A DNA stretch of 64,000 nucleotides from Candidatus Manganitrophus morganii (GCA_021651055.1 JAJHOH010000001.1:1674001-1738000); one strand, 5' to 3'; counted from the stretch's first letter, positions 47,629 to 56,167 are shown. The notes: a model not told the origin generated them from the sequence alone. Made by a program: numbers and translations.

Positions 47629-48212
47629 GACTTCTTCTTCAATTCCATGATGACCAGCTTGGCAAGCTCTTTGAGCGTGTCGAAAACGCCCTTTCCGGTC
47701 GCGGCGACCGCTTCGTAGGAGGGAACGTTCCGGGGATTGAGAACGCGGTTGAGCTCCTCCATGGGGACTACATTCGGGAGATCGCGTTTATTGTATTGGA
47801 TGATAAAGGGCATGGCATCCAGATTCAGCCCCTGGTCTTTTAGATTCTTCCGAAGATTTTCCAGGCTCTCGATGTTTGCTTCCATCCGTTCCACCTGAGA
47901 ATCGGCGACGAAGATGACCCCATCGACCCCCCGCAGGATCAGCTTTCGGCTTGCATCGTAAAAGACCTGCCCGGGAACGGTATAGAGGTGGAACCGGACC
48001 TTGAAGCCTTTAATGTTTCCCAGCGCCAACGGGAGAAAATCGAAGAAGAGGGTCCGCTCGGTTTCGGTGGCAAGCGAGATCATCTTTCCTTTGCTGTCGG
48101 GATTCGTCTTTTTGTAGATGTAAATCAAATTGGTGGTCTTTCCGCACAGACCGGGGCCGTAGTAGACGATCTTGCAGTTGATCTCACGGGCCGAGTAATT
48201 AATAAACGACAT
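47625..48212 (-). CDS. mglA: MglA-family Ras-like GTPase
   Basis: A 195-residue small GTPase. MSFINYSAREINCKIVYYGP leads into the P loop GPGLCGKTTNL. PGQVFYDASRKLILRGVDG and VIFVADSQVERMEAN are MglA signatures: the Gln/Arg placement and lack of a standard DxxG. The base motif is NKRDLP. MglA controls cell polarity and gliding in Myxococcus and is common in Nitrospirota and Deltaproteobacteria without a known role. A roadblock/LC7 protein, the expected GTPase-activating partner MglB, is encoded upstream (48303). Confidence 0.9.
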   Translation of the reverse strand: MSFINYSAREINCKIVYYGPGLCGKTTNLIYIYKKTNPDSKGKMISLATETERTLFFDFLPLALGNIKGFKVRFHLYTVPGQVFYDASRKLILRGVDGVIFVADSQVERMEANIESLENLRKNLKDQGLNLDAMPFIIQYNKRDLPNVVPMEELNRVLNPRNVPSYEAVAATGKGVFDTLKELAKLVIMELKKKS

Positions 48213-48302
48213 GCCGAGTCCTTAACGAATGATCAGTCATGATGCAGCGCGTTGGAAGATCGATGACACAGCGCGAGGAGCCGACGGTGCTCACGGGAAA
48301 AA

Positions 48303-48794
48303 TCACCCGAACAACCGGTCAATGTCATCTTCCGTAATTTCCGCAAAGGGAGATCTGCTGTTTTTGGTTTCTTTTTCTTTCTCTACTTTATCGATAATTT
48401 TCGAGAAGATTTGCGTGAAGACTTCGGAACTCTTCTTCACCCGCAAACGAACCAGACCCAATGAGGAACGTTGATCGAAGACAACCACCAGAATCACCCG
48501 ATCGCCGATCAGGGAGATATGGACATTATCTCTCTCCCCTTCATGGAAGAGGATGGAGAATTCTTTCTCGCCGAGGAGCTTCGCCATTCCCCCCGTCGCG
48601 GCGATATTTCCCGCCGTGAGGGAGGCAAGCGACGTCGTATCGAGATTTTGGGTCTCTCCGACGCTTGCGATGAGTTGTCCATTTTTATCGACAAGGAAGG
48701 TGACTTTGGCGTTCGCCAGCTGATGCAGCTTTGAGAGCTCCGCATCAACCAGCTTAAACTCTTCCTCGTACATGACCAAACCGGAATCGGGCAT
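48303..48794 (-). CDS. mglB: Roadblock/LC7-domain protein, MglB-like partner of MglA
   Basis: A 163-residue protein. The start at 48794 (MPDSGLVMYEEEFK) follows AGGATAGG; a second Met at residue 8 is possible. The roadblock fold covers about residues 15-120, with ANAKVTFLVDKNGQLIASVG, ASLTAGNIAATGGMAKLLGE and VHISLIGDRVILVVVFD. A helical tail rich in Lys/Glu follows. In Myxococcus MglB is the GTPase-activating protein for MglA. The gene lies 90 bases ahead of mglA in the same direction. Confidence 0.82.
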   Translation of the reverse strand: MPDSGLVMYEEEFKLVDAELSKLHQLANAKVTFLVDKNGQLIASVGETQNLDTTSLASLTAGNIAATGGMAKLLGEKEFSILFHEGERDNVHISLIGDRVILVVVFDQRSSLGLVRLRVKKSSEVFTQIFSKIIDKVEKEKETKNSRSPFAEITEDDIDRLFG

Positions 48795-48924
48795 CGACCT
48801 ATCCTGGGCGGGGTGCACTTCTCCGAACACATTATTTTATACCACGGAGTCCACTTTTGCGCAATGTTGACAGGCGATTTTTGATGGGAAAGAGGGAAGG
48901 CGGACCAAATTCCTTAAGGAAAGT

Positions 48925-49185
48925 TTATTCCTCGACGATGATCGATTCCTCGTCTTCCGGCTCCAGTCCCTCCGTTTGGACAAGCCGCTCGATAAAATGG
49001 TTGGCCCAGGAGAGGTAAATACCGCTCGCATCTTTCATCGCCATGGCGCCTTTGACGAGCTTCTGCAGCTCTTCCTCATCTTTACCATTCTGCCGAAGCG
49101 TTTCTATTTGATCCTCGAAATTTTTATTCAAAAGCTCCATCGCCCCGATTACATTGGCCAATGATTCCTTGACTTTGCTCGACAT
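48925..49185 (-). CDS. Small acidic helical protein of unknown function
   Basis: An 86-residue protein. The ATG at 49185 follows AGGAGG ideally spaced. Two predicted helices (SLANVIGAMELLNKNFEDQI and LQKLVKGAMAMKDASGIYL) and an acidic tail (EPEDEESIIVEE). A TATAAT at 49222-49227 on the minus strand is a likely -10. It precedes the roadblock/mglA pair in the same direction and could share its transcript. I do not recognise a family. Confidence 0.62.
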   Translation of the reverse strand: MSSKVKESLANVIGAMELLNKNFEDQIETLRQNGKDEEELQKLVKGAMAMKDASGIYLSWANHFIERLVQTEGLEPEDEESIIVEE

Positions 49186-49240
49186 AGTTCCTCCTGATTC
49201 GTTTAAAAAGCTGAAAGGCGCATTATAACAAAATGTAACA

Positions 49241-49274
49241 AAAAACCCCATCGCCGAGAAACGATGGGGTTTTT
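49241..49274 (-). terminator. Terminator of the oxidoreductase operon
   Basis: A perfect 13-bp stem, AAAAACCCCATCG and its complement at 49262-49274, with an 8-base loop and T runs on both strands. On the minus strand it ends the five-gene operon (stop at 49291) just ahead of the promoter of the small gene at 49185. Confidence 0.85.
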
Positions 49275-49290
49275 AAAACGAGGTCAAGCG

Positions 49291-49503
49291 TTATCGATGA
49301 ACAAGTCGGATGGCATTGTGTTTTGCCGCAGAACAGACGACCACGCAGAGCTCACACCCCTTGCAGCGCTGCTCGATAACCACCGCGACTTTTTTTGTTT
49401 TATCAAAGAGAATCGTATCGGCTTCCGGGCAGTACATAATACACAACCGGCATCCCTTGTGGGCAACACACGCTTCGTCAACTACTTCGGCAACTGCATA
49501 CAT
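49291..49503 (-). CDS. 2-oxoacid:ferredoxin oxidoreductase, delta (8Fe ferredoxin) subunit
   Basis: A 70-residue ferredoxin-like subunit. Two 4Fe-4S motifs are present: KGCRLCIMYCPEA (with an upstream Cys in EACVAHKG) and RCKGCELCVVVCSAA. It is the last gene of the operon, 23 bases after the gamma gene. It takes electrons from the TPP/FeS core and passes them between the complex and soluble ferredoxin. Size and position agree with the small subunit of five-subunit enzymes in Hydrogenobacter and Nitrospira. Confidence 0.85.
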   Translation of the reverse strand: MYAVAEVVDEACVAHKGCRLCIMYCPEADTILFDKTKKVAVVIEQRCKGCELCVVVCSAAKHNAIRLVHR

Positions 49504-49526
49504 CGAGTCACTTCCTCCGTTGTACC

Positions 49527-50213
49527 TTAGACCAACATGGGGGTCTTGATTGTTTCAGCCCAGGCGACACCCAGATCAAAACCCTTTCGGATCGTTTCCA
49601 TATTCTTCGCCAAAAGCTGCTCTTTCTTGGCGAATTTTTTCTTGATCGCCTCATCCAACGTCGCCGTTCCGCCGGATGCGACATACTTCTTACCGAACCG
49701 ATCTTGCAGCGCCGCTTCCATCGCATCCATTGCGACGATCCGGGTTGCTCCCATCAACGCACCGAGCATTCCCATATTTGTGGCAAGCTCCGTCCCCGCG
49801 ATTTCGACCGCCAAGGTCGTCGCCGGAACGGTGAAAATGGGAACATTCTGTTGTTCCAAGAAGGCGAGATCATCATCGGACAGAGGAATCGGCTCATCCG
49901 AGTTGATCATCAAAATACCGCCCGCCTTGATTCCCGAGTAGAAAGGCATCGTATAGCACTTCCCAAGGGTGATCACCTGAGGATGGAAGACCATGATGAC
50001 ATCGGGATAGACCAACTCGCCTCGATCATAGATCCGCTCACCGGCAATCCGGACATAACTTTCGGCCGGGGCCATTCTCTTTTCAGCGCCAAAGAAGGGA
50101 TTTGAAATCGCATGCTTCCCCTCTTTGGAGGCGGCCGTCGCCAACACATGGGCGGAGGTCACCACTCCCTGACCCCCCAAACCGGACATCCGAATATTAA
50201 CGCGCTTTCTCAT
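49527..50213 (-). CDS. 2-oxoacid:ferredoxin oxidoreductase, gamma subunit
   Basis: A 228-residue protein. The start at 50213 (MRKRVNIRMSGLGGQGVVTS) is chosen because the GLGGQG nucleotide-loop motif defines the domain; upstream in-frame codons encode basic low-complexity sequence belonging to the neighbouring gene in another frame. Further gamma hallmarks are FGAEKRMAPAESYVRIAG and NMGMLGALMGA. In these enzymes the gamma domain binds CoA. It lies 10 bases after the beta gene in the operon. Confidence 0.9.
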   Translation of the reverse strand: MRKRVNIRMSGLGGQGVVTSAHVLATAASKEGKHAISNPFFGAEKRMAPAESYVRIAGERIYDRGELVYPDVIMVFHPQVITLGKCYTMPFYSGIKAGGILMINSDEPIPLSDDDLAFLEQQNVPIFTVPATTLAVEIAGTELATNMGMLGALMGATRIVAMDAMEAALQDRFGKKYVASGGTATLDEAIKKKFAKKEQLLAKNMETIRKGFDLGVAWAETIKTPMLV

Positions 50214-50223
50214 GGCTGACTCC

Positions 50224-51114
50224 TTATGCTTGGGTCGACGAGATCGCCGCGGGTTTCTTTTCCTTCTCCAAGCTCGCCAAGTAGGCCTTCGCTTCCTCGG
50301 ACATATACTCTTTGAAGGCAAACCGCTCATTCGGACCCTCGGAATCTCTCATCTCCTGGAGTCCTTCCATCGCCTGCTTTCCGATCTCGAGAATGCACGG
50401 TGTGTAAAGCTGAATATAGGTGGGGCCGACCTCGCGGGCGATGAGGACGCCCTGGCGAATCGCCTTTTCTACCCGATTCGGTTTGCTGACCGTGAGGGTA
50501 GCCACATAGTGACATCCCGACTCCTGGGCAATCTCCGGAAGGCGGACTTTGTCGAACTTCTTTCCGGCAGGGGCCATCTTGGAGACAAATCCCTTCTGCA
50601 TCAATCCGCTTTCCTGACCGCCGGTATTGGCATAAAGTTCATTATCGAAGCAGATCGTCAGGAACTTCTCCTGACGAAACCACGATTGGAGGGTCATGTC
50701 CAGACCAATATCAACCGTCGCGCCGTCTCCGGCCAGAACGACCACATCTTTCACCTTCCCGGGGAAGCGGTGAGCGAGGGCGCGCTTCAGACCCGATGCG
50801 ACGGCATTTTGGTTCCCAAACAGGGAGTGGATATTGTGGACGGCGACGTGAGGGAAGACCAAGCTGGTGCACCCGGTCGAACCGACCATGACGGTGTCTT
50901 CCGGATTCGGGAGGCAGGCCAAAACATACCGGAAGGCGATCGACTCGGGGCATCCGGCGCAGAGCGAATGCTCTTCGATCAGCTCTTTGGCGACCCCGAC
51001 ATCTTTCCAGCCGCGTCCCTCTTTCCCATAGGTCGCGCTGTCGACCAGCTCGCGATATTCGGGAGGCATGATGTCATAAAATTCTTCGCAAATCTTAATC
51101 TTCTCTTTACCCAC
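50224..51114 (-). CDS. 2-oxoacid:ferredoxin oxidoreductase, beta (TPP-binding) subunit
   Basis: A 296-residue protein. SLCAGCPESIAFRYVLA includes cluster-linked Cys, and the TPP/Mg motif is AGDGATVDIGLDMTLQS with NELYANTGGQESG (GDG-x-N). YIQLYTPCILEIGKQAM is also family-typical. It carries the thiamine cofactor and catalyses decarboxylation of pyruvate or 2-oxoglutarate (or the reverse, carboxylating reaction in the reductive TCA cycle). The start overlaps the alpha gene by 8 bases, so they are translationally coupled. Confidence 0.92.
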   Translation of the reverse strand: MGKEKIKICEEFYDIMPPEYRELVDSATYGKEGRGWKDVGVAKELIEEHSLCAGCPESIAFRYVLACLPNPEDTVMVGSTGCTSLVFPHVAVHNIHSLFGNQNAVASGLKRALAHRFPGKVKDVVVLAGDGATVDIGLDMTLQSWFRQEKFLTICFDNELYANTGGQESGLMQKGFVSKMAPAGKKFDKVRLPEIAQESGCHYVATLTVSKPNRVEKAIRQGVLIAREVGPTYIQLYTPCILEIGKQAMEGLQEMRDSEGPNERFAFKEYMSEEAKAYLASLEKEKKPAAISSTQA

Positions 51115-52306
51115 GGACCACCTCCTTTTTACCGGCCAGCACCTTTTTAATCTCTTCCACGATCACTTCGGGAGGGAGCGTCATGCCGCCGGCCACATGC
51201 GGCCCATCGATGACGCGGTGGTTATCCGGGATAACCGCTTTGATCTCGCGCGCCATCCACCCGACCACGTTGAACTCCGGCACAAAAATCAATTTGGCAT
51301 TCTTTGTCGCCTGGCGAATCTCTTCATGGGGGAACGGACGCAGGGTCTTGATCTTCACAATACCGACCCGGATTCCTTCTTCCGCCAGAAGACGAATCGC
51401 CTCCCGCCCTTGCGCTACGGCGGTTCCCGACGAAACAATCAAAATCTCCGCATCGCCGTTTTCTTCCTCGATCAATCCCCCGATCAGACGGATGGTGTGC
51501 TTCCTGGACCGTTCGATGGCGGCGCGGATCTCCTGCTGCCAGCTTGCATGCGTTGCATAGCTGATGTAGTTGCTCTTCATCACGAAGGGATCCCGCATCA
51601 TCCGGACCGGCGGAACTTCCATATCCATACAAGGCACCGGGGAGCGGTATGGGTTGTAGGGAGGAAGGGCCAAGTCGGCGGAGGGAATCATCACCATATC
51701 TTTGGTGTGGCTGACGAAGAATCCGTCGATGACGATGGCAATCGGGAGATGGACATCAGGCTCTTCGGCGACAATATAACCTTTGAGGAGATAGTCCAAA
51801 AGCTCTTGAGCGGTTTCTGCATGCCAGATGAGCATCCCGGTATCCAGGATCATTCCGAGTTCGAGGGTATCGGGCTGAATATTCAGCGGGGAGTTGATCC
51901 CGCGGACCATCACGTTGATCAGGATCGGGAGACGGGAGCCGGCCCACATCGGGAAATTCTCATAAGCACGGAGGGTTCCCGGTCCCGAGGTCGTCGTAAA
52001 GACGCGCGCTCCACCGAAGGAGGCGCCGGCGCACTGCGACATCACGGCGAATTCGCTCTCTCCTCGGAAATAATCCCCGACATAACCTTCCACATAGAGA
52101 TCGCCGACCATCGCCGCCGCCTCGCTCTGAGGGGTGATCGGATAGGCCACAGAGATATCGACACTTGCCCGACGGATCGCCTCTCGAACAACCTCGCTCC
52201 CTGTCATGAAATACTGCTGCCGAGGAGCTTCAAAAAAGAGGTACTCCGGCTCAACAATTTTCTGGCCCTTCTTATTTACGGTACCGATGATCGTATTCGC
52301 TTCCAT
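51107..52306 (-). CDS. 2-oxoacid:ferredoxin oxidoreductase, alpha subunit
   Basis: A 399-residue protein of normal length. AYPITPQSEAAAMVGDLYV (the YPITP motif), EFAVMSQCAGASFGGARVFT and TTSGPGTL with ENFPMWAGSRLPILINV are signatures of domain I. DGFFVSHTKD binds the second substrate. The C-terminal part includes IKTLRPFPHEEIRQA and EFNVVGWMAREIKAVI (domain II). It pairs with the beta subunit. Whether the enzyme favours pyruvate or 2-oxoglutarate cannot be decided here. AAGGAGGGG precedes the start. Confidence 0.92.
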   Translation of the reverse strand: MEANTIIGTVNKKGQKIVEPEYLFFEAPRQQYFMTGSEVVREAIRRASVDISVAYPITPQSEAAAMVGDLYVEGYVGDYFRGESEFAVMSQCAGASFGGARVFTTTSGPGTLRAYENFPMWAGSRLPILINVMVRGINSPLNIQPDTLELGMILDTGMLIWHAETAQELLDYLLKGYIVAEEPDVHLPIAIVIDGFFVSHTKDMVMIPSADLALPPYNPYRSPVPCMDMEVPPVRMMRDPFVMKSNYISYATHASWQQEIRAAIERSRKHTIRLIGGLIEEENGDAEILIVSSGTAVAQGREAIRLLAEEGIRVGIVKIKTLRPFPHEEIRQATKNAKLIFVPEFNVVGWMAREIKAVIPDNHRVIDGPHVAGGMTLPPEVIVEEIKKVLAGKKEVVRG

Positions 52307-52344
52307 TGGGTCCCCTCCTTATAGGATTTAGGGTCTTACCACTT

Positions 52345-52971
52345 TTAAGCTTTTGAAACGGCCACCCCGCCCCGGCTTGCGTAAACACCGGATGCCTTCG
52401 CCTTCCGAACCACCTCCACCAACTTCCAGATTTTATCGGGCGTCGCATCACGGAAGGAGAGCATTGCATCTTCGTGGCCTGCTTGGGCGCACATCGCAAT
52501 CGTATAACAATTGGTTCCCCCCCGGATAATCTTCAGGGAAAGATTTGCCTGGTGACAGTGGACGCCGACAAACATGCATGCATCGATTTTATTATGCCAG
52601 ATGGTCAGATTTGGATGGTTGGGGTTAATTTCGACTTCAGGATTAATCTTGGGGTATTTCGGCCGGTAGTCGGGCATCGGAATCAGCAACGCCCCGGCGT
52701 TATGAGATTTGAGTTCATCATAGAGGGCCTTGATCGCGGTCGCTTTTTTGGCCGCCTTCTCATTCCAGTTCCAAAGAACCAGCGGACCGGGAAAGATCGT
52801 CGGCACCTTCGCCGTCAAGAGTTGTTTTGCGGCTTCCTCCATTGCAATATCTTCGTGGACAATCTCTCCATGAATGTGGCCCTGGCCCGGGTCGGGAAGG
52901 ACGACACCCGCGCAGGCAGCTGAAGGGGGCAAGAAAGCTTCCGGACCCGGTAAGACGCGATATTTTGCCAT
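52345..52971 (-). CDS. 2-oxoacid:ferredoxin oxidoreductase, epsilon subunit
   Basis: A 208-residue protein without a catalytic cofactor motif. It opens MAKYRVLPGPEAFLPPSAAC and contains LPDPGQGHIHGEIVHEDIAM, CMFVGVHCHQANLSLKIIRG and NCYTIAMCAQAGHEDAMLSF. This matches the extra subunit found only in five-subunit oxidoreductases of Aquificales and Nitrospirota. It is first in the operon, about 40 bases before alpha. Its role is thought to be structural or to tune electron transfer; that is from known enzymes, not shown here. Confidence 0.85.
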   Translation of the reverse strand: MAKYRVLPGPEAFLPPSAACAGVVLPDPGQGHIHGEIVHEDIAMEEAAKQLLTAKVPTIFPGPLVLWNWNEKAAKKATAIKALYDELKSHNAGALLIPMPDYRPKYPKINPEVEINPNHPNLTIWHNKIDACMFVGVHCHQANLSLKIIRGGTNCYTIAMCAQAGHEDAMLSFRDATPDKIWKLVEVVRKAKASGVYASRGGVAVSKA

Positions 52972-53037
52972 CAGTAAAACTCCCTTTGAGATCTGATAAA
53001 CCGGCGAATAGAAAGAGCCTATTTGCCCATTCGGGCC

Positions 53038-53069
53038 GAAGAGGCCTGCAGAAAACTGCAGGCCTCTTC
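53038..53069 (-). terminator. Hairpin between recR and the oxidoreductase operon
   Basis: A perfect 14-bp stem, GAAGAGGCCTGCAG with its complement at 53056-53069, around a 4-base loop AAAA. It lies about 90 bases after the recR stop and 67 bases before the epsilon start codon. No T run follows on either strand. It could end the dnaX-ybaB-recR transcript or act in the oxidoreductase leader. Confidence 0.55.
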
Positions 53070-53160
53070 AAAATCCTAAAAACTTCTGAAAATACAAATA
53101 ATAACGCCAGAAGGTATTTTTAAAAGATAACATACCCCTATTTAACTCGTCAAGGGAATT

Positions 53161-53760
53161 TTATCCGATCTCGCGCCGGCCTTCGAGCGATTTGGCGAGG
53201 GTCACTTCGTCGGCATATTCCAGATCGACACCGACCGGAATACCGCAGGCAATCCGGGTGACCTTGATGTGGAGCGGCTTGATGAGGCGGGTCAGGTAAA
53301 TGGCGGTCGCTTCCCCTTCGATATTGGGATTGGTGGCGATAATGACCTCCAAAACCCCTCCCTTTTCAAGCCGTTCGATGAGATTTTTGATGGTGAGCTC
53401 CGTACCGTTCGTCTCCGATAAAGGAGAAAGGGCACCCAGCAAGACGTGGTAGAGCCCTTTATATTCTCCCGTTCTCTCGATCGCATAAAGGGTGCTCGGC
53501 TCTTCCACAACAACCACCCTTTGGCTGTCCCGGTTGGGGCTGGCGCAAATGGTACAGATTTCCCCCTCTGAAATATTATTGCAGATCTTACAAAAAGAGA
53601 GCATGTCTTTGACGTCGATAATGGCCTGGCCGATTTTTTTTGCCGATTCGGCCGGCATCTTTAAGATGTAAAAAGCCATCCGCTGCGCCGACTTCCTCCC
53701 GACGCCGGGGAGTTCCATCAGCTGTTCAATTAAATATGCGAATCTTCCCTTTTGATCCAT
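53161..53760 (-). CDS. recR: Recombination mediator RecR
   Basis: A 199-residue protein of normal length. The helix-hairpin-helix is LMELPGVGRKSAQRMAFYIL. The Cys4 zinc finger is FCKICNNISEGEICTICASP. The Toprim domain starts VVVEEPSTLYAIERTGEYKG. The end (RIACGIPVGVDLEYADEVTL) is the conserved clamp motif. RecR helps RecF and RecO load RecA on gapped DNA. It is the last gene in the dnaX-ybaB-recR cluster, an arrangement conserved across bacteria. Confidence 0.95.
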   Translation of the reverse strand: MDQKGRFAYLIEQLMELPGVGRKSAQRMAFYILKMPAESAKKIGQAIIDVKDMLSFCKICNNISEGEICTICASPNRDSQRVVVVEEPSTLYAIERTGEYKGLYHVLLGALSPLSETNGTELTIKNLIERLEKGGVLEVIIATNPNIEGEATAIYLTRLIKPLHIKVTRIACGIPVGVDLEYADEVTLAKSLEGRREIG

Positions 53761-53849
53761 CTATATATTTATGTGGGCCCGCGCCCGGAGGAACTCTGTT
53801 GATTCCAGCTCTTCACACCAGATGCGCGATGCCCCACCCCCTCTCTTCT

Positions 53850-54170
53850 CTAAAATAATCCCGGGATATTTAGACCCCCGGTCATTCCTTTCATCTCTTC
53901 TGCCATGAGTTCTTGGCTTTTTCGAAGCCCTTCGTTGACGGCGGCCATGATGAGGTCTTGAAGCATCTCGACATCCCCTGATTTGATGATCTCGGGGTCG
54001 ATCGCGACCGACAGAACCTGTTGTCTCCCGCTCACCTTCACTGTCACCATCCCCCCTCCGGAAGAGGCTTCGACCGTCTTCTTCGCCGCCTCTTCCTGAA
54101 GCTTCGCCATCCGCTCCTGGAGCGCCTGCGCCTGCTTCATGATATCCCCGAGCATTTTTTTATTCGACAT
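53850..54170 (-). CDS. ybaB: YbaB/EbfC nucleoid-associated protein
   Basis: A 106-residue protein. The ATG at 54170 (MSNKKMLGDIMKQAQALQER) is preferred to a GTG two codons upstream because it fits GAGGAG spacing. The helical start MAKLQEEAAKKTVEASSGGG, then MVTVKVSGRQQVLSVAIDPE and a C-terminal amphipathic helix are the YbaB signature. It binds DNA as a dimer. It lies between dnaX and recR, as in most bacteria, and is 13 bases after dnaX. Confidence 0.93.
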   Translation of the reverse strand: MSNKKMLGDIMKQAQALQERMAKLQEEAAKKTVEASSGGGMVTVKVSGRQQVLSVAIDPEIIKSGDVEMLQDLIMAAVNEGLRKSQELMAEEMKGMTGGLNIPGLF

Positions 54171-54182
54171 GATCACTCCTCA

Positions 54183-55826
54183 TCAGAATATCTTCCCTTG
54201 CTTGGTCTCGATCACCTCTCCCCCCAGCACCCGCAGCGCCTCTTGGACGAAGGGATGCGGTGTCAGTAAATGCTGCGTGGTGTCCTTCCCGGAAGGAGGG
54301 GAGGAGATCGCCGCCCCATGCAAATCAACCAGCTCCAAGGCCATTTCCCTTTGGAAATGGGTCTTGAACAAAGCGCTCAATAATTTCTGATTCTCTTCTT
54401 TTTGAATCAGCGGGATTAAAAACGACTCCGAATAGCCTATCTTAACCCTTTGCTCTGTGATTTCCAAGAGGGTTCCCTGCTCTAAAAACGATCCGAGACT
54501 CGGCCGCTTTTCCTTAATTTCCGAGATCACCTGCAGCCATACCTTCTTTTTATCGGTGGAAATGGAGGAAGGGGTCGGTTTTGGAATCTCCCGAGCCCTT
54601 TGAATGGAAGACGGCGGCGCAGGAACTCCTTTTTCTGGCATTTTCGACGGAAGCACGCTCACCGAAGGGGCAGAAGAACCTCCCCCTCCCAACACGTCCA
54701 GCCGCTCCAGAATTTTTTCAACCGGCTGAAGATGGGCCAGTGAAATCCCCTTCATCAAGGCGACCTCGAAAAGAAGATGCGGATGCGGCGCGGTCCGAAT
54801 CTCGCTCTGGAGGCGGGCAAAGAGGGAAAAGAGGCGTTGCAGCTCTTCATCGGTAAAGAGGGCCGCTTCCGCGCGGATCTCATCAATCTCCTCCTTTGGA
54901 AGATCGATCCAGGCCTCGGCCCCTTCTACATTGCGCGCGACAATCAGGTGCCGCAGATGCTCCAGCCAATCGGCCAGGAACTGCCGGAGGTCATATCCCT
55001 GATCGGCAATCTCTCTCGCCAACTCCAGCGCCGCGGGGGCATTCCGGTCATGGATCGCCCGAACCAAAGAGTGAAACCGTGCCTCCCCCATCCGTCCGAG
55101 GAGGGTGAAGAGGTCCTCTTCACTGATCTCTTGACCGCCATAAGAGATCGCCTGATCAAGAAGGCTCAATGCGTCCCGCATGCTCCCCTCGGCGGCCTTG
55201 GCAATCAGCACCAAGCCCCGCTCGGCGAAGCGGACTTTTCGCTCATCCGCCACACGCTGGAGCTGTGCAATGATCTCCTGGCGAGAGATCCGGCGGAAAA
55301 CAAAATGCTGACAGCGGGAGAGAATCGTCGCAGGGATTTTGTGGGATTCGGTCGTGGCGAAAATAAATACCAAATGGAGCGGCGGCTCTTCGAGCGTTTT
55401 TAGCAGCGCATTAAAGGCGGCGTTCGAGAGCATATGCACTTCATCGATGATGTAAATTTTCAATTTCCCGCGAAGCGGAAGGTACTTCACCTTCTCGCGT
55501 AGTTCGCGGACATCATCCACCCCGGTGTTCGACGCGCCGTCGATCTCAACCACATCGACCGAACGCCCCTCGGTGATCTCCCGACACGAATCGCACTGAT
55601 TGCAAGGGCTCGCCCCCTGCGGGGTGGCGCAGTTCAACGCCTTGGCAAGAAGCCGCGCCATGGTTGTTTTGCCGACCCCTCTGATTCCGGAGAAGAGATA
55701 GGCCTGCGCGACCTTCCCCCGAGAAACGGCATTAATCAGGGTGGTCGCCACATGACGCTGACCGATGACTTCTTCAAAGGTCTGCGGTCTCCACTTTCTT
55801 GCCGATACTTGGTAATCGCTCGCCAT
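54183..55826 (-). CDS. dnaX: DNA polymerase III gamma/tau subunit
   Basis: A 547-residue clamp-loader ATPase. Walker A is GIRGVGKTTMARLLAKALNC. Zinc Cys are in CATPQGASPCNQCDSC. DEVHML is Walker B and LSRCQHFVFRR contains the SRC motif. Domain III and a C-terminal extension (from about residue 390, rich in Pro/Ser, with a tail of 100 residues) would form tau. A classical A6G slippery site of dnaX frameshifting was looked for and not found, so tau may be the only product, or a different signal is used. First gene of the dnaX-ybaB-recR cluster. Confidence 0.93.
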   Translation of the reverse strand: MASDYQVSARKWRPQTFEEVIGQRHVATTLINAVSRGKVAQAYLFSGIRGVGKTTMARLLAKALNCATPQGASPCNQCDSCREITEGRSVDVVEIDGASNTGVDDVRELREKVKYLPLRGKLKIYIIDEVHMLSNAAFNALLKTLEEPPLHLVFIFATTESHKIPATILSRCQHFVFRRISRQEIIAQLQRVADERKVRFAERGLVLIAKAAEGSMRDALSLLDQAISYGGQEISEEDLFTLLGRMGEARFHSLVRAIHDRNAPAALELAREIADQGYDLRQFLADWLEHLRHLIVARNVEGAEAWIDLPKEEIDEIRAEAALFTDEELQRLFSLFARLQSEIRTAPHPHLLFEVALMKGISLAHLQPVEKILERLDVLGGGGSSAPSVSVLPSKMPEKGVPAPPSSIQRAREIPKPTPSSISTDKKKVWLQVISEIKEKRPSLGSFLEQGTLLEITEQRVKIGYSESFLIPLIQKEENQKLLSALFKTHFQREMALELVDLHGAAISSPPSGKDTTQHLLTPHPFVQEALRVLGGEVIETKQGKIF

Positions 55827-55858
55827 GTGACCGATGATCCCCCGACGATCTGGACGTT

Positions 55859-55888
55859 GGTAGGGGCGTATTGCAATACACCCCTACC
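55859..55888. repeat. Dispersed palindrome, GTAGGGGCG-type
   Basis: A 30-bp palindrome with left arm GGTAGGGGCGTATTGC and right arm GCAATACACCCCTACC (one mismatch), between dnaX and the SRP RNA gene. It is the longest-armed copy in the window. Confidence 0.65.
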
Positions 55889-55921
55889 AATTTGATGAAT
55901 CTCTGCCGTAAAGATGCGTTT

Positions 55922-56034
55922 GATGGAGAGACCAGGTGAACCTGCGGCACATAGGAGGGCCTATTTACCGTTGCTTCCTTCCGGACCTGGCGGGGTTCAT
56001 AGGTTCCTATTGCACAGGGCCCGGTCCCTCCATC
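55922..56034 (-). ncRNA. ffs: Signal recognition particle 4.5S-type RNA
   Basis: On the minus strand the universally conserved loop and bulge sequence AGGTCCGGAAGGAAGCA is present (55970-55990 region) inside a long hairpin. The ends GATGGAGGGACCGGGCC and GGTCTCTCCATC pair to form the closing stem. About 113 nucleotides, the usual size of small bacterial SRP RNA. It binds Ffh and targets membrane proteins. It lies between dnaX and a serine tRNA gene on the same strand. Confidence 0.95.
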
Positions 56035-56057
56035 AAGCACATCTTTAGAAAATAAAT

Positions 56058-56150
56058 TGGCGGAGAGAGGGGGATTTGAACCCCCGAGGCGACTTTTGGC
56101 CGCCTACACGATTTCCAGTCGTGCTCCTTCAGCCGCTCGGACATCTCTCC
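56058..56150 (-). tRNA. tRNA-Ser (GGA)
   Basis: Minus strand, 5' end GGAGAGATGTCCGAG. The anticodon loop CTGGAAA gives anticodon GGA, reading UCC/UCU serine codons. The long variable arm of serine tRNAs is present (TAGGCGGCCAAAAGTCGCC). The 3' end is encoded with discriminator G and CCA. Confidence 0.95.
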
Positions 56151-56167
56151 GTGTATATTAAAGCCCT

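Noticed and set aside
54183-55826. Programmed frameshift in dnaX
   Set aside because: No A6G-type slippery heptamer was found; the best run is five A in the codons for Asp-Lys-Lys-Lys, not enough to claim a gamma product.
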